64,000 nucleotides of DNA from contig JAPTYO010000009.1 of NCBI GenBank assembly GCA_036873135.1, positions 30,339,756 through 30,403,755 of the forward strand, in the 5' to 3' direction. This DNA is from Clarkia xantiana subsp. parviflora (lineage: Eukaryota > Streptophyta > Magnoliopsida > Myrtales > Onagraceae). The number at the start of each line of letters is the position of its first letter. Within the stretch, counting starts at the first letter, position 1. A program made the position numbers and the translations under genes. The notes under the pieces were generated by a model that did no database searches, had not been told where the DNA came from, and worked only from the letters and a program-made list of their open reading frames with translations. Of this stretch, positions 10,094-22,139 are shown piece after piece.

Positions 10094-10692
10094 TGTTAGC
10101 ATATGGTGACGTGGCGCCGTAATTGGTATCCCGTTAATATATGTGGTTACCTAAGACAATTAGGTAAATGTCACATTAGGGCTAATTGGGCCAGACCCAA
10201 TTTCAATGTGACATGGGAGGCCCAAAATTGGGCCTCCCACCCACATAGTAGTTCGGCCGAAACCCTAATAGTAGGGAGGAGGATTTTCTCCTCCTCCCAC
10301 TAAATAAGTAGGTCTTGGGGTCACTCCCAACACACACCTTGATCACAACTCCTCCTAAGTTGTGATTTGAGAGAAATCTCTTTCTCTCTACAAGCATTTT
10401 CGGCCGGCCCTCTAACACTACCATTGGTGTGCCAAATTTCTTCCGAGCATTCAGTCCGAGTTTCTGTCCTCGTTGAAGAATCGATCAGAGGATTTTCTGT
10501 GGAGCTTATACCACATATGAATTCTTCTCACGAAGAACTTGTACGAGTTCCGACCGGAGGATCAGAACTCCCTCCACTACGTTCTTGGGCAGGAAAGCTA
10601 TTGAGGTATGTGTACATTATTCCGCTGCGTAATTAGATTACTTACTAGTACACGTTTAGCATTCCATAGTATTACGTCCCCGAAATCCAACA
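10094..10692 (+). repeat. Copia LTR, plus orientation
   Basis: Starts TGTTAGCATATGGTGACG and ends AAATCCAACA. It is followed by the tRNA-Met primer-binding site TGGTATCAGAGC at 10694-10705. It is the same family as the minus-strand LTR at 40605-41168, as shown by the shared GACGTGGCGCC block, the GGCCCAA/TTGGGCC inverted motif and the CGATCAGAGG block. About 599 bp. Confidence 0.85.
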
Positions 10693-10693
10693 A

Positions 10694-10705
10694 TGGTATC
10701 AGAGC
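10694..10705 (+). other. Primer-binding site (initiator tRNA-Met)
   Basis: TGGTATCAGAGC lies one base after the LTR end. It is complementary to the 3' end of plant initiator tRNA-Met and identical in copia B on the minus strand at 40592-40603. Confidence 0.9.
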
Positions 10706-11745
10706 TTGTGTTAGGAGTTCTTGAAATTTTGATAAACTGATGTTCTTGAAAATTCTATAAAAACCGAAATTTTTATGATGTACACCATGAGTAATCCGAA
10801 AGTTTTAAACAAATTTCATATGTTTGATCTTTAAAAACTTAAAAATTTTGAAACTTACATGTTTTTATAGATCAAAACCGAAAATTCTTGTTTAAATTTA
10901 AGTTTGATGTTCATGATCTTCAAGAACATGATGAGTTTTATCAAGAACACTTTTTGGATTCATGATCATAGTAGTGTTTGATCTTAAAATTTGACAATTT
11001 TTCCAATTTTTGGTGTTATGGCCGAAACCCTAGGTGAATTATTAGGTAAAATTTTTAATTTCTTAGGGTGCAAGTAGTAAAATTCGGCCGGCCTAACATA
11101 ATAGATATATTTGTTACCATATTTTAATTTTATTAAAAGGAGACAATATATCTATAAATTGGAAAGATAAGGAAAGATTCACATTATATAGTAAAATATA
11201 TAAACTATTAATATATTTAGCTTAAAGATAGGGATAAAGATATATTGATAGGATTTGGTTATTTAAAAAGATTAAGAAGATATATATTTTATAAAAAGGA
11301 TTTGTCTATATATTTTATCCCTAAATATATATTTAACAATAATTATATATATATATATATATATTTATATCGTTAATTGATTTACATCTTAAAGATAGAA
11401 TCTTGACAATATTTATATATATTAGTAATATATAAGTGCCGAATTTTATATATATATTAGCAATATTGGAAATTATTTTACATACTTAATGTTTCTTGTG
11501 GTTTTTAGTGGACTTTAAAACTCTATTTAACCCAAAGAAATGCTTCGGCCGAACCCAATGGGTTTATCGGGCCGGTCCAATTTGTAAAACCTGAACGGGT
11601 TAAACCAATCCGGGTTTTCTTAATCGGTCGACCTAGTCGGGTCGGGTCGGACCAAAGTAACTAAGTGAATCTAAACCGAACCGGTTTCGAGTGATGAACC
11701 GAACCACAATCTTATTTTATTGAACCGTTACGGACCAAACCGATT
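10706..11745 (+). other. Copia untranslated leader, truncated
   Basis: No coding region. It is homologous to the reverse complement of about 39480-40590, the leader of copia B, including the AT-rich stretch (compare 39760-40200) and the CCGGTTTCGAGTGATGAACCG-type block near 11690. It ends within a few bases of 11745, where Tat-like element 2 sequence begins. Confidence 0.65.
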
Positions 11746-11895
11746 TTAACATCAGACCGACTCGGACCGGATATTTCCCAAGAGAAAATCCAAACAGGAA
11801 CAAACTGAGGGAGTCCACCCTCCACAGCATGCGAGGCAACAACCTATGCATCAGGATAGACAGCAATATGCACCCCAGTACCAAAGGTAGTCGCA

Positions 11896-12174
11896 ATGCC
11901 CCAAAAAGCAACACAACCCTCACAAAACAATGATGCAAGGCAACAACCTATTCCGCCACAGGCACAACAGTATCGGTATGCCCCGGCAGGGACACATCCG
12001 TATATGACAAGAGAGGAGCAAACACCTCAACCACAGTCATGGAGACAACAACCATCGTCTCCATACGAGCAGCAATATCATCAGACTCCATATTATCAGC
12101 CTTTTCAGGCTCAGCAAACCCTAGTGGGTCAGCATGCGTACTACAACGACCACGCAACCCACCCTAGGTAGGAG
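11896..12174 (+). pseudogene. Gln/Pro-rich N-terminal gag extension
   Basis: An open frame rich in Gln, Pro and Tyr (for example QPIPPQAQQYRYAP) precedes the gag domain and stops just before it. Such low-complexity N-termini occur in plant gypsy gags, but here no domain can be assigned. A stop at about 12172 separates it from the gag frame. Confidence 0.4.
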
Positions 12175-12179
12175 TAACA

Positions 12180-12965
12180 ATGGAGGAAATTGAATCCTTA
12201 GTGGCAAAAAAGATGAAGGAAACCAAAGGCAAGGCACTACACATGCTAAGTGACAAGTCATCACGTCCATTTGTCCATGAACTCATTGATTTACGTTTCC
12301 CCGATGGGATAACACCTGGAAAGATTGAGAAGTATAACGGGAAGGGTGACCCAATGGAGCATATTCAGCAGCATTTAGCATCCATAATAGGAAGAACGAG
12401 CGATGAAAGGCTCATGGCTTTATCATTCATTATGACACTAATAGGTGCGGCCTCACATTGGTTCTTTGGATTACCAAATTCCTCAATATCTTCATGGGAA
12501 CAGCTGAAGACCAAATTCATTTAAAGGTATTTGGGAGAAAGACAACTCCCGAAGGAATTAAACGCCTTGGCTGACGTCCGTCAAGAGCACGACGAGACGT
12601 TAGCGAGTTACTAAACTCGCTTCAATCAAAAGTTGGCCGAGATACAAACAAATTTGTCAGAAGAAGAAATTATTAGAGCATTCATGCGAAACTTGGGACG
12701 CTTCGGTACATCCCTAGCCGACAGCATGGCCTTAGAATCCGTGAACACCAAAGAGAAACTTGTAGCGCGGGTGAAGGCGCACATAGACCTAGAAATGGTA
12801 AGAGCAGCAAGACGTGCGAAAATAACAACACCTACTAGCAACAATGAAGGTAACAAAACAAACAAAGGCAGGCCTCAGCATTGGCCACCAAACCAAAGAA
12901 CAAAGGAGTGGATTCCCCCTCCGAAAGGGAAGAACTTCAACGAGAAGAGAAACCGAATAGTGTGA
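12180..12965 (+). pseudogene. Gypsy gag domain (gag1) of element 2
   Basis: One frame carries the whole retrotransposon gag domain: GKIEKYNGKGDPMEHIQQHL, AASHWFFGLPNSSISSWEQL, then RYLGERQLPKELNALADVRQ and EEEIIRAFMRNLGRFGTSLA. Two in-frame stops interrupt it, at about 12522 (after KTKFI) and about 12612 (after ASY); the flanking residues continue in register, so they look like point mutations. Beyond 12965 the frame is lost, but a CxxHxxxGH block (YCTFHEVCGHHTNS) appears at about 13090. The product would be the particle-forming gag protein. Confidence 0.75.
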
Positions 12966-13228
12966 ATGCTATAAAGTATATCCCTCAATGCGCCACTAAC
13001 AACAATCCTGCACGAGATGAAAGAGCAAGGGCTATGGACACTGCCCACAAACAAGCCAAAAGGCCCAATGGGTCAGGATTTGGACAAGTACTGCACTTTC
13101 CACGAAGTCTGTGGCCATCATACAAACTCTATTCATACTCTAATAGAGAAAATTGACAATGAGATCCAACAAGGCAATTTGAAGCACTATGTTAACATTG
13201 GTACAAGAGAGAATGGTCACCACCGCTG

Positions 13229-14022
13229 GTGCCACAACCTAAAAACAATGGAAAAGAAAAGATGGAGGATAACACACCTCCATCTAAAAGGGGCACGATT
13301 AGTGTCATACACAGCGACATGGCTGCAGGCGGACAATTGTCTAACGCAAGGGAGGTGTACCCCTCTCAAGTTGAAAACATGTCACTACGGGGGAAAAGAC
13401 AGAGAGAAGATGACGACATGGTCATCGATTTCTCCAAGAAAGATATGGAGCACATAGTGTTCCCTCATGATGACGCTCTCGTGATCACGACATATATAGG
13501 CAACTATGATGTCAAGAGAATACTCATAGATGGAGGAAGTTTAGCGGATATCCTTCATGTTCGAGCCTTGAAAGAATTGGGGAAAGGCTTAACTGACCTA
13601 ACTCCGGTCGACTTTCCGTTGGTAAGCTTTGCTGGAAAATCAACATATCCATTGGGAACAATAACGTTGCCATTGACCCTAGGGCAAGGTTGGAAGCAGA
13701 TACACGTAAATGTGAACTTTGTGGTTGTAGACCAACTCGGCGCGTACAATGGTATATTGGGAAGAACGACGATAAATCCTCATGTCATGGTGGCCTCCAC
13801 GGCTCACCAAAAGCTGAAGTTCATAACTCCATCGGAGTAGGAGAAGTATTAGGCGATCAGACATCAGCACGGAAGTGCTACGTCAATGTTATGAAGAGGA
13901 AGGCGCAACAAGGCCCAAGCATTGCAATGGTGGGAACACCAAGTAAAGAGAAAAAGCCTCCACAATTGTGGAAGAAGTGGAGTATAATGAAGAAATGGCA
14001 TATGGCCAATCGTTGCGTCTAA
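13229..14022 (+). pseudogene. Retropepsin-like protease of element 2, frameshifted
   Basis: The first frame (13229-13840) runs from a linker into the protease: DDDMVIDFSKKDMEHIVFPH, RILIDGGSLADILHV with the catalytic Asp, then [18 protein letters not shown]. At about 13836 the frame stops, and the closing block GVGEVLGDQTSARKCYVNVM continues in the next frame to 14022. It matches the protease at 3-602 along its whole length. In autonomous relatives RT would follow; here gag2 does. Confidence 0.75.
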
Positions 14023-14167
14023 GCAAGCAAATAAGCTATAAGTTGTAGATAACAACACCAGTCAGAAAGGCGGGAGCGCAAAGGGTCTTGACCCAAGAAA
14101 ACCAACAAATGCGATATGAAACAGCTAAAGAACGCTGGGAGAGGAGAACAAATATGTCGACCGAGTG

Positions 14168-14705
14168 AGGATTTCACCACGTTGATGACATCCGGAAACG
14201 GCATGGGGAGACCATAAGAAGTTACTTTGCACGATTCTCGAAAAATATCGCACCGCTACATGCAATGAAAGGAGAGGTCATTCGAAACCTGAGGAACTCC
14301 CACATCAGGTACTTTGGAGGCATACATGAATTCATTACAACGACTACAATGAAAGAGCTTAAAGACAAGCTCGAAATGGCCATAAAGAGTGAAGAATAAG
14401 AGCTGAAAATTGATGTTCCGACTGCTAAGGAAAAGATGGAGGAATGTGAAGAAATGAGAGCCCAATTCTGGTTCACTCCTTTAAGTGTAAGCTTGGAGAA
14501 ACTGCACAAGGAAATCCTGTGGTACATACTACCACCTCCCAACCAAGTGGAGCGAGCATTCATGGGGATCAACACGGACGAATGGTGTGATCACCACGAA
14601 ACATGGGGGCATCACACCAATGAGTGCATGGTGTTAAAAATTGAAGTCGAATGCCTGATCCGAAAAGGAAGGCTGCAGAACTATGTGGTGCCTTGCTCTA
14701 AATAG
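14168..14705 (+). pseudogene. Second gag-like segment (gag2) of element 2
   Basis: GETIRSYFARFSKNIAPLHA and TMKELKDKLEMAIKSEE lie upstream. After one stop, an 89-codon frame from 14436 carries EWCDHHETWGHHTNECMVLK, a zinc-knuckle-like CxxHxxxGHxTxxC motif, followed by EVECLIRKGRLQNYV. Every block has a counterpart after the protease of element 1, in the same order. This gag2 differs in sequence from gag1 of the same element, so it is not a recent tandem copy. Confidence 0.6.
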
Positions 14706-15057
14706 AGCATCACAAGAGGAAGGTTGTGTCTACACGACACCTTATCCTACAATTTGTCTTTCAAAGTTAACAATGAACTCCTCTCAAGGAGATGCATCTA
14801 GTAGTTATCATTTTCATGTTTTTCAAAACAATGATCATGCCGGAGATCCACGGACTCCGTACTGTATATACTATGCATGACTAAGTAATGAATGTCTTAT
14901 GATGCGAACAGGTTGTGCACAACTTACATCCTACTTTGGAAAATCACCAAGTAAAGATAAATCTATAAAGATAAGCAAGTCTGTTAGCGACCTATGTCTT
15001 ACGCCAAGCAAAGAATGGTCTTAAAAGACCTGATTTGTATAACCCTCAACATACTCT
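14706..15057. other. Spacer between gag2 and repeat arrays
   Basis: No gene recognised; it ends at the GGGCTGATCACCC block shared with element 1. Confidence 0.4.
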
Positions 15058-15400
15058 GGGCTGATCACCCAGGAGTAGAGTACTACAAAATGACGTGACT
15101 ACTTAGGAAATACCGCCAAGTAGCACAGCCGTATATCACAAAATGACATGACTACTTAGGAGATACCACCAAGTAACAAAGTCATCTCGGGTCGTACGCC
15201 AAGTAAATATTATTTGGTGACGTGACTACTTAGGAGATAACACCAGGTAGCACGATCACCTCGGATCCTAAACAAAGTGGATACTACTAAATAACGTGAC
15301 TACTTTGGATACAACACCAAGTAGCACAGTCATCTTGGAAATAAAGCCAAATTGGCACTATTATGTCAAGTCTACTGTGCTCTGAGTACCAAGTAGCAAC
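15058..15400 (+). repeat. Degenerate tandem repeat, about 55-75 bp period
   Basis: Units contain TGACTACTTAGGAGATACC followed by ACCAAGTAGCAC, with copies starting near 15092, 15147, 15222 and 15297. CTACTTAGG and CCAAGTAG form an imperfect inverted pair inside each unit. Confidence 0.7.
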
Positions 15401-15639
15401 GATCTACCGCGGATAGACATGTCGCACTGACATTTGCGCTAGGCCGATGAAGAGGCAAGCCGCATCGTGATCCTTGACCTACACTCCTAAAACACGCCAA
15501 ACCTTGCAAGCAGTGTCTTGCCATAACGCCGCCTTGAACATATCAAGCGAACGGATACATAACACAAATGCACGACGGCAAAGCCCACCATGTCGTAACC
15601 TTACTTCGGAAAAGTGGTCATACAAATAAAAAACGCATC

Positions 15640-16240
15640 AAAATCGCAAGTAGCATCTTGCACCAATGACACGTCTTGGATATCCAAGCGGCGGAAAAAC
15701 GCATTTGCAAGTAGCGCCTTGCCAAAACACCACCTCGAGGCATCAGGTGAGCGGTCCTAAAACGTACCAAATCAAGCAAGTAACGTCTAGCCATAACGCC
15801 ACATCTTGGGATACCAAACGGCGGAAAACGCACTAACTTTTGTAATAGCATGTTAGGTTGCAAGTAGCGTCTTGCCAAAACACTATCTCAAGGCATTGAG
15901 TAATCGACTTAAAACGTACTAAATTCAGCAAGTAACGTCTCGCCACAACGCTATCTCTATTTATTGAGTAAGCGGTAAAGCGCACATCGCAAGTCGCGTC
16001 TTGCCAAAAGGCTATCCCAAGGCATTGAGTAAGCGGCTTAAAACGTACCAAATTCAGCAATTAACGTCTTGCTATAACATTATCTTGAGGCATCAAGGAA
16101 CGGTTAAAAATCATGTGATACTAGCAATTAGAGTCTTGCATCAACGCTATCACGAGGCCTCGGATACACGTTTATAAAACACATCAAACATTGCAAGTCG
16201 TGTCTTGCCATAATGCTATGTCGAGGCATCTAATAGCAGT
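15640..16240 (+). repeat. Tandem array, about 68 bp spacing, at least seven units
   Basis: Units carry GCAAGTAGCGTCTTGCC (an imperfect palindrome around GCAAG...CTTGC) followed by AAAACGTACCAAATTCA or a variant. Copies begin near 15655, 15705, 15773, 15860, 15929, 15988 and 16056, with more diverged copies to 16220. Two unit types alternate. Confidence 0.75.
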
Positions 16241-16852
16241 CGAATTTCAAAATTTGTAAAATAACACTCTTGTAGTCGGCCATGCCTTGGAAATACCAAG
16301 AGGGGTAATGATGCGCACAGCGCTGGAAACCATTATATGTTGAATTCCAAAAACATTACGTACAACGCGCATAGTCGCAACATACTATTGAATTACTATT
16401 TTAAAAAAAAAAGTTGCACCCGGTCAACTGGCGTGACAATGAGTGATAACAACCTCGATGAGAAACTAGGACATAACAACAATGTTACATAGCGGAACAA
16501 CGCGTCATCAAGCAAGTATAGCCCAAGTTCAAAGGGCAAACATAAAGGCAACCTCGACAAGAAACGAAGAAGCATCAAATAGCAATGCTACTTCGTGAAG
16601 CAACACGCCAAAAAGCAAGCATAGCCTAACACAAAAAGGCACACATACAAACACAGGTATGAAAAACTACTCATATTTACATAACCATAATGTCTAGATG
16701 TTTTTGGAGAGGGTTCATGCAAATAAATAAGGACGATACATACGTCTAACTACTAAAGTAGACAGTTTCTCTCAAAATGAAACGAAAGGACCTACGTCCA
16801 GCTACCAACATAACAAGTCTAGAGCCAAGCAAGTATAAAAGCATAAGTCTGG
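16241..16852. other. Spacer before the antisense gene remnant
   Basis: Repetitive AACA-rich sequence, no coding region recognised. The 3' end of the antisense transcript would lie here. Confidence 0.35.
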
Positions 16853-19407
16853 TCAAACGACTATATACATAAAGGATAGATACATCCGCCAATCAAACGG
16901 ATGTGACAGAAACGTCCCCGCCCTCGTGCACGGAAGTAACCAATTCTGAACCAGGACTAGCAGAAGTCGAATATGACCGAAGTACATCTTCGCCTGGGGG
17001 GCAACCTCCTCACCAAGTAGCGCTGCCACATGGCTAGACGGGAAACCAGCAAAGTCTCCAAGGCCACTGAAATCAAAGAAAGGGTCTATGCCATATATCT
17101 TCAAGACAAGATCCTCACCAAAGTAATAGAGTATATCGTGACACTTCTTTGTGGCATCCTCGACAAAATCGGGAGATGCCTTATACTCCTCAATAGCATA
17201 AGCAATCGCCTCCTTAGTGATGCTGGCAAGGGCAATCTCCATGTGCTCCTTTGCCGCGACATCAGCACTCTCATTTTCCTTACAAAGGTGAGCAACGTCA
17301 GCTTCGACAGAGGCAATACGGCCTTCAAAGCGCCATGTCAGAATCATAGTGTGACACCTTGATCCTCAACGCGCGCACTGTGTCTTTCGATTTCTTGAAC
17401 TCGGATTGCTGAACCTGAACTTTCTAGACGAGCTCGACAACGAAAGAGGACATGTTCACCATGTCGGCAACAGCCTGAAAAAAAAAAAACACCAAACATA
17501 AAAGAATGAAGATACAACGTATGTACAAAGATGAGTGAATGCACTTACGGGAGCAAATCGAGACAAAGCCTCTCGAACGTATGTATTCGCAACAAAGCGA
17601 CTATCGGGCAAAGCTCTACGATTGCAAGAAGCAAAAAAACGTGTTCATCATACGCACACCAATCTCGGGAGTTCGAAGAGTAGACAAATGATCAAAATGA
17701 TAATCCCTGACAGAAGCATAAGGCGTCCATGCCGAGCCGACAACGTCACCATTCATGGGACGAATCAAGTCTTTCTGAGATAGCTTGGGAAGGTGTATGC
17801 GACCTACATATTAACACATGAATAACGCATAGCATATATGAATGAAGAAGTAAAAGAAACAAAGAGATACCTTCAAGGGGCATCCTCAAGTCGGGGGCAG
17901 GCGGGTCAGATTGGCCACCTCCGTCAGGAGTAAGCCCCTCCTCCACTGCGGGGCTTTTTCCCTTGTCAACAACTACCTTCTCTTTGTAGCAAGAAGGAGC
18001 ATTGGGGGAATCATCAAGAGTGATCACTTTGTTCTTCGTGCCCAAAGGGTCCCTCGAGGATCCACCCTCGAAGGAAGATCTCTTCAACTTCGGTGCAAGA
18101 CTCTTATTCGCTTGAGCACCTGGGCCTGCAAACATATCAAAGAAAACATGAGAACAATCATGAAATGATGTATGTAACATACTCAACAACTATGAATGTT
18201 TGCGTACCTGAGGCCTCAATACCCATAGAGGGTATAAATGCTTTGGGAGCTCGAGGAACGTTGCCTAGTGCCACCTTTCTCTTGGAAGACGGAGTAGTAC
18301 CTCGGGTGGCACCGCCCACCTGTGATCGTGAGGTTTTGTCAGCATACCAATCTGCAAGGGAGAAAGCAAAAACAACTAAAAATGAGAAAATTGATAGCAT
18401 ACCAAGGAAGGTGTTAGTAAAATGCCCGCCCCGCGTAGATCCGATTCGGAGTACGGCTTCACAGCTTGATAACCCTGAACTATGTGAGACACATATATAG
18501 CCCTAACCTTCTTTTTATCCGCTGAGGAAAGTTCGGAAAAGTCCATGGCAACATCCTTAATAGAACAGTGATCAGCTCGCTAGGGGACCTGATTGTCCCT
18601 AATGAAGATATAGTTTTTCCTCTACTGTTTTCTCAACCTATCAATGGGAGCAACAAAGTGAACACGAGTGTTCCATGCAAATTCATCCTCGTCTCCAGAA
18701 TTCGACTTCGGCAACGAAGGAAAGCGAGTGACCATGGTAAACATCTGGGTCAACTTGTGATATTAAAGCCTGAAGAATCATTTGAAAAGCATGAAGGAGT
18801 GGTTCCAGCCTTGACGCTGACACAGAACTCGGAAACCAACCCAAGCCCGAATGGCGTTGGGAGCAAGATCAAGGGGAGATATCCCATAGTAACGACTCAA
18901 CTCTAGAAGATTGGGGCAGAAAGGGAAACACAAGCCGCTACGCATATGGACGGCGTATACTGTTGCCATGCCAGGAGGAGGTACAGTAACATCTCCTATT
19001 TTATACTTCTGATAGTGGTCAAAAGGGTTTACGGCTTTGTTAATGCCGCTCAACCCCGCCAAGGTTATATAGGAGTGATACTCCCTAGAACGAAGGATGT
19101 TCCCAGAATACCTTTGACCCTAATGCTCAATATAATCGGCTGACTCCGACTCAGTCTGAGCCGTCGACCCCCGCGCCGACTTATCACTAGACTCTGAATC
19201 AGACGAGGTCTCGGAACCCAACCCCGTCTCAGAAGAAAGCTCTAGGCCAGTCTCTAGCAAGTTGCCTAACTCAGTGTCGGATACAGATTCTAGCTCAGAA
19301 ACTGACTCAGATCTAAGGGAGACATCCCAGTCCTCACTAAACTCCGACGTCCAATAACGATCGGGGAATATAACAACAAGATCTCTAGTAAAAGGAGACT
19401 TACTCAT
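16853..19407 (-). pseudogene. Decayed antisense additional ORF of element 2
   Basis: The minus-strand start at 19407 reads MSKSPFTRDL, as in the homologue at 5514 (MSKSIPPL), followed by an acidic Ser/Glu-rich region. After an in-frame stop, 19062-18778 carries MRSGLCFPFCPNLLELSRYY and DLAPNAIRAWVGFRVLC, the PF04195-like block. Downstream segments are in different frames, some consistent with exon boundaries. The 3' part (17347-16853) has a coiled coil and the motif YKASPDFVEDATKKCHDIL. Several stops (for example after the IEH at about 19121 and after MLFK at about 18778) make it a pseudogene unless heavily spliced. Confidence 0.6.
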
Positions 19408-19670
19408 TGTGAAGATTGCAGTCATGCCGAGACAGTGACGAACAAGCCCACGCCCAAGGATGAAGTTCCAAAGCTAAATAGCACAAGCAACCTGAAGTGA
19501 AAAGGGAAGGCTCATCAATGCTTATAAAAAAGGGTTAAAGGTATTTTTGGTACCACTTCTTTGACAGGAAGAAGTGCAGGTTCGAATCCAGCTCGTGACA
19601 AGACTTACTGACTAAATAGTGATAGTTCCAGCCGTCAGGTTGGATGGAGAAAGATTCGCAATTGGACTAT

Positions 19671-19675
<5 letters not shown>

Positions 19676-19741
<66 letters not shown>
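19676..19741. repeat. (TA)n microsatellite
   Basis: About 33 TA units without interruption. Confidence 0.95.
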
Positions 19742-19745
<4 letters not shown>

Positions 19746-19826
19746 AAAGAAGGATCTCCGCTCGAGTAGGTGCTTGCTTTAGCCCAGCTCTAATCGATTT
19801 ACACCCTCTCTGTCTCTTTGCCCAGC

Positions 19827-21215
19827 CAGCGGCGGATCTGTAGTGTTGTAAGCGGGTTCCCGGGACACCGCTTGGTTCGATATTTTTTAATACATATATA
19901 TGTATATTTCTATTAAAATTATTGAAGGAACCCAGTTAAATTATTAATAGGAACCCGCTTAATAGACTCTGACTTCTAGCATGTTGGTAGAGCGCCACCT
20001 TTTATGTATCAGGTCCTACTTTCGAATCCTATCACACACAGTCAATTTTGTTTTCTTTTTTCACTACTTTTCTGGAGAGGTCCTAGGTTCAAATTCAATC
20101 TTACATTCTCACTAACTCCAATTAAGTTTCTTTATCACTAATTTTTTTCTTAAAAATATTTTCATGTTCACTTTATTTCTTGACATCTCCAATTTCATTT
20201 TGTTTTTCCACTTCTTTTGTAGACTATTTTTTTTTTTCTATGAACACCACCAACTATTTTTTTTTTCCTTTTCCACTTAATTTTTTTTTACACCTCCATT
20301 GTTTTCCCATATTTTATTACTCCTACACCTTATGACTTATTATTATCTTAATTCTGAGGCTCATTGTCGCTAAAATCGTCATTTGCCCATGAATTTCGGT
20401 ATTTGAAAATACCGACATATTTTTTACTAATTAAATGCGTAAATGGTATAACAACATCTCGTATTATTGTGCAATTTTTTATTTTTATTGTCATTTTATT
20501 AAGGAAAATTGTCTGATTGTCCCATTATTTGCATTAAAGTTACTATTGTCTCGTTTAAAATTTAAATGAATTATTGTAATTTTTGTTTGAGTATGTATAA
20601 AAGTATACCGAAGGCTTCACTCACAAGGTCGAGCTTATGGACTGACTGGTTAAGGCGTGTACGTCTTATTCTTAACAAGTGATATCAGAGCCGATGGTTC
20701 GAATTCCAACGGTTATTGCTAACAATTTTTTTCTTAAAATTTGACGAAAAGCGTTAATAATTAGAAAATAACATTGTTTAAAGCTATAAACTTTTATACC
20801 CTTATTTTATACACGAAATAAAGTTCGAAGATTAATGTATATTAGTAAAATTTCTCTCTTTTTCATGACACATTCCTAAGTTTTTATTTTGTATGGTTTA
20901 GTCCTTCTGATACAGCCTTATTATTTTGCTTTACAGAATTTAATCCATAAGTTTTTCAAAAATTGGACCCCTTTGCGAGGTCAATTGAGAAATAGACTTG
21001 ATTTGGATATATGCTTTTGTAGCTCTATATTTAACAATGTCAGTTAGTTATTAACAAACAAACAAAAAAGACGATAACTCCCGTTTCAAAAAATAAAGGT
21101 CGATAATTGATTTTTTTATGAGTTCCGACCCGATTTGAACGACTTAATTAGATATTGTCATTACAAAAAATTCATACCAGGAACCCACTTAGCTAGGTTC
21201 CTGGATCCGCCACTG
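19827..21215. mobile_element. Non-autonomous hAT element
   Basis: The termini CAGCGGCGGATCTG and (right end, complement) CAGTGGCGGATCCAGG match a common plant hAT terminal inverted repeat. They are flanked by the perfect 8 bp direct repeat TGCCCAGC at 19819-19826 and 21216-21223. Inside, GGAACCCGCTTAA-like words recur near both ends. No transposase is encoded in the 1389 bp. Two tRNA-like stretches occur inside (19974-20040 and 20632-20715). Confidence 0.85.
19974..20040 (+). other. tRNA-like segment (A-box and B-box words)
   Basis: TAGCATGTTGGTAGAGCGCC resembles a tRNA A-box/D-arm, and TTCGAATCC 45 bp later resembles a B-box/T-arm. A full cloverleaf cannot be closed, so I read it as a SINE head or tRNA relic, not a tRNA gene. 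A similar pair occurs at 20632-20715. Confidence 0.35.
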
Positions 21216-21323
21216 TGCCCAGCTGAATAAGTATAAAAGACTTAGATTTATTGGATTTGTTGCTAAAATATCGGTATTAAACCCGAAACTCCCGGCGGAT
21301 GGCCAGTGAACCAAGGTTGTTTT

Positions 21324-21740
<417 letters not shown>

Positions 21741-21813
21741 TTACGCTTCTCGGGTCTCCAATCTTTTCATCCCCCCAACCTCATAAAAAGATCCGGTGGT
21801 CCGAGAGGATGAT

Positions 21814-21904
21814 CCTAGAATTTTAGGCGGGATGGGGATTGTAATTCTTTCTACTTCTCGAGGGATAATGACAGACCGAGAGGCTAGACTAGAAGGAATT
21901 GGCG
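21814..21904 (+). pseudogene. rps8: Plastid rps8 3' fragment (NUPT)
   Basis: [20 protein letters not shown] followed by [11 protein letters not shown] matches the C-terminus of plastid ribosomal protein S8. The last few codons are replaced at the junction with the ycf2 fragment. Confidence 0.8.
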
Positions 21905-22139
21905 GAAAATACGAGACATCTAAGTCATACAAGTAAAGAGCTCCATTCATTGATAACAGAGCTAGGGGATTTCTCTTCTCTCTGTTCTGGTCAACGTTAT
22001 CGTTATGATCAAATAATAGAAAATGTGAACGGTCATTGTTGTTTGATTGACGATAAAATCGAATCCTGGATCGCGAACTGTGATGCGATTGAGGATAAAG
22101 AAAGAGAATTATTGGTTCCGTTTTCCACCTTAACGAGAG
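21903..22139 (+). pseudogene. ycf2: Plastid ycf2 fragments (NUPT)
   Basis: Two blocks match ycf2: [17 protein letters not shown] (about 21905-21955) and [20 protein letters not shown] followed by [11 protein letters not shown] (about 22040-22132). About 80 bp between them is not recognised as ycf2. The fragment ends where the MULE arm resumes. Confidence 0.75.

Noticed and set aside
19619..19843. Open frame through the TA microsatellite
   Set aside because: Tyr-Ile repeats produced by (TA)n, not a gene. The same applies to 39765-39956.
19974..20040. Functional tRNA gene
   Set aside because: A- and B-box words are present but no acceptor stem or full cloverleaf can be closed.
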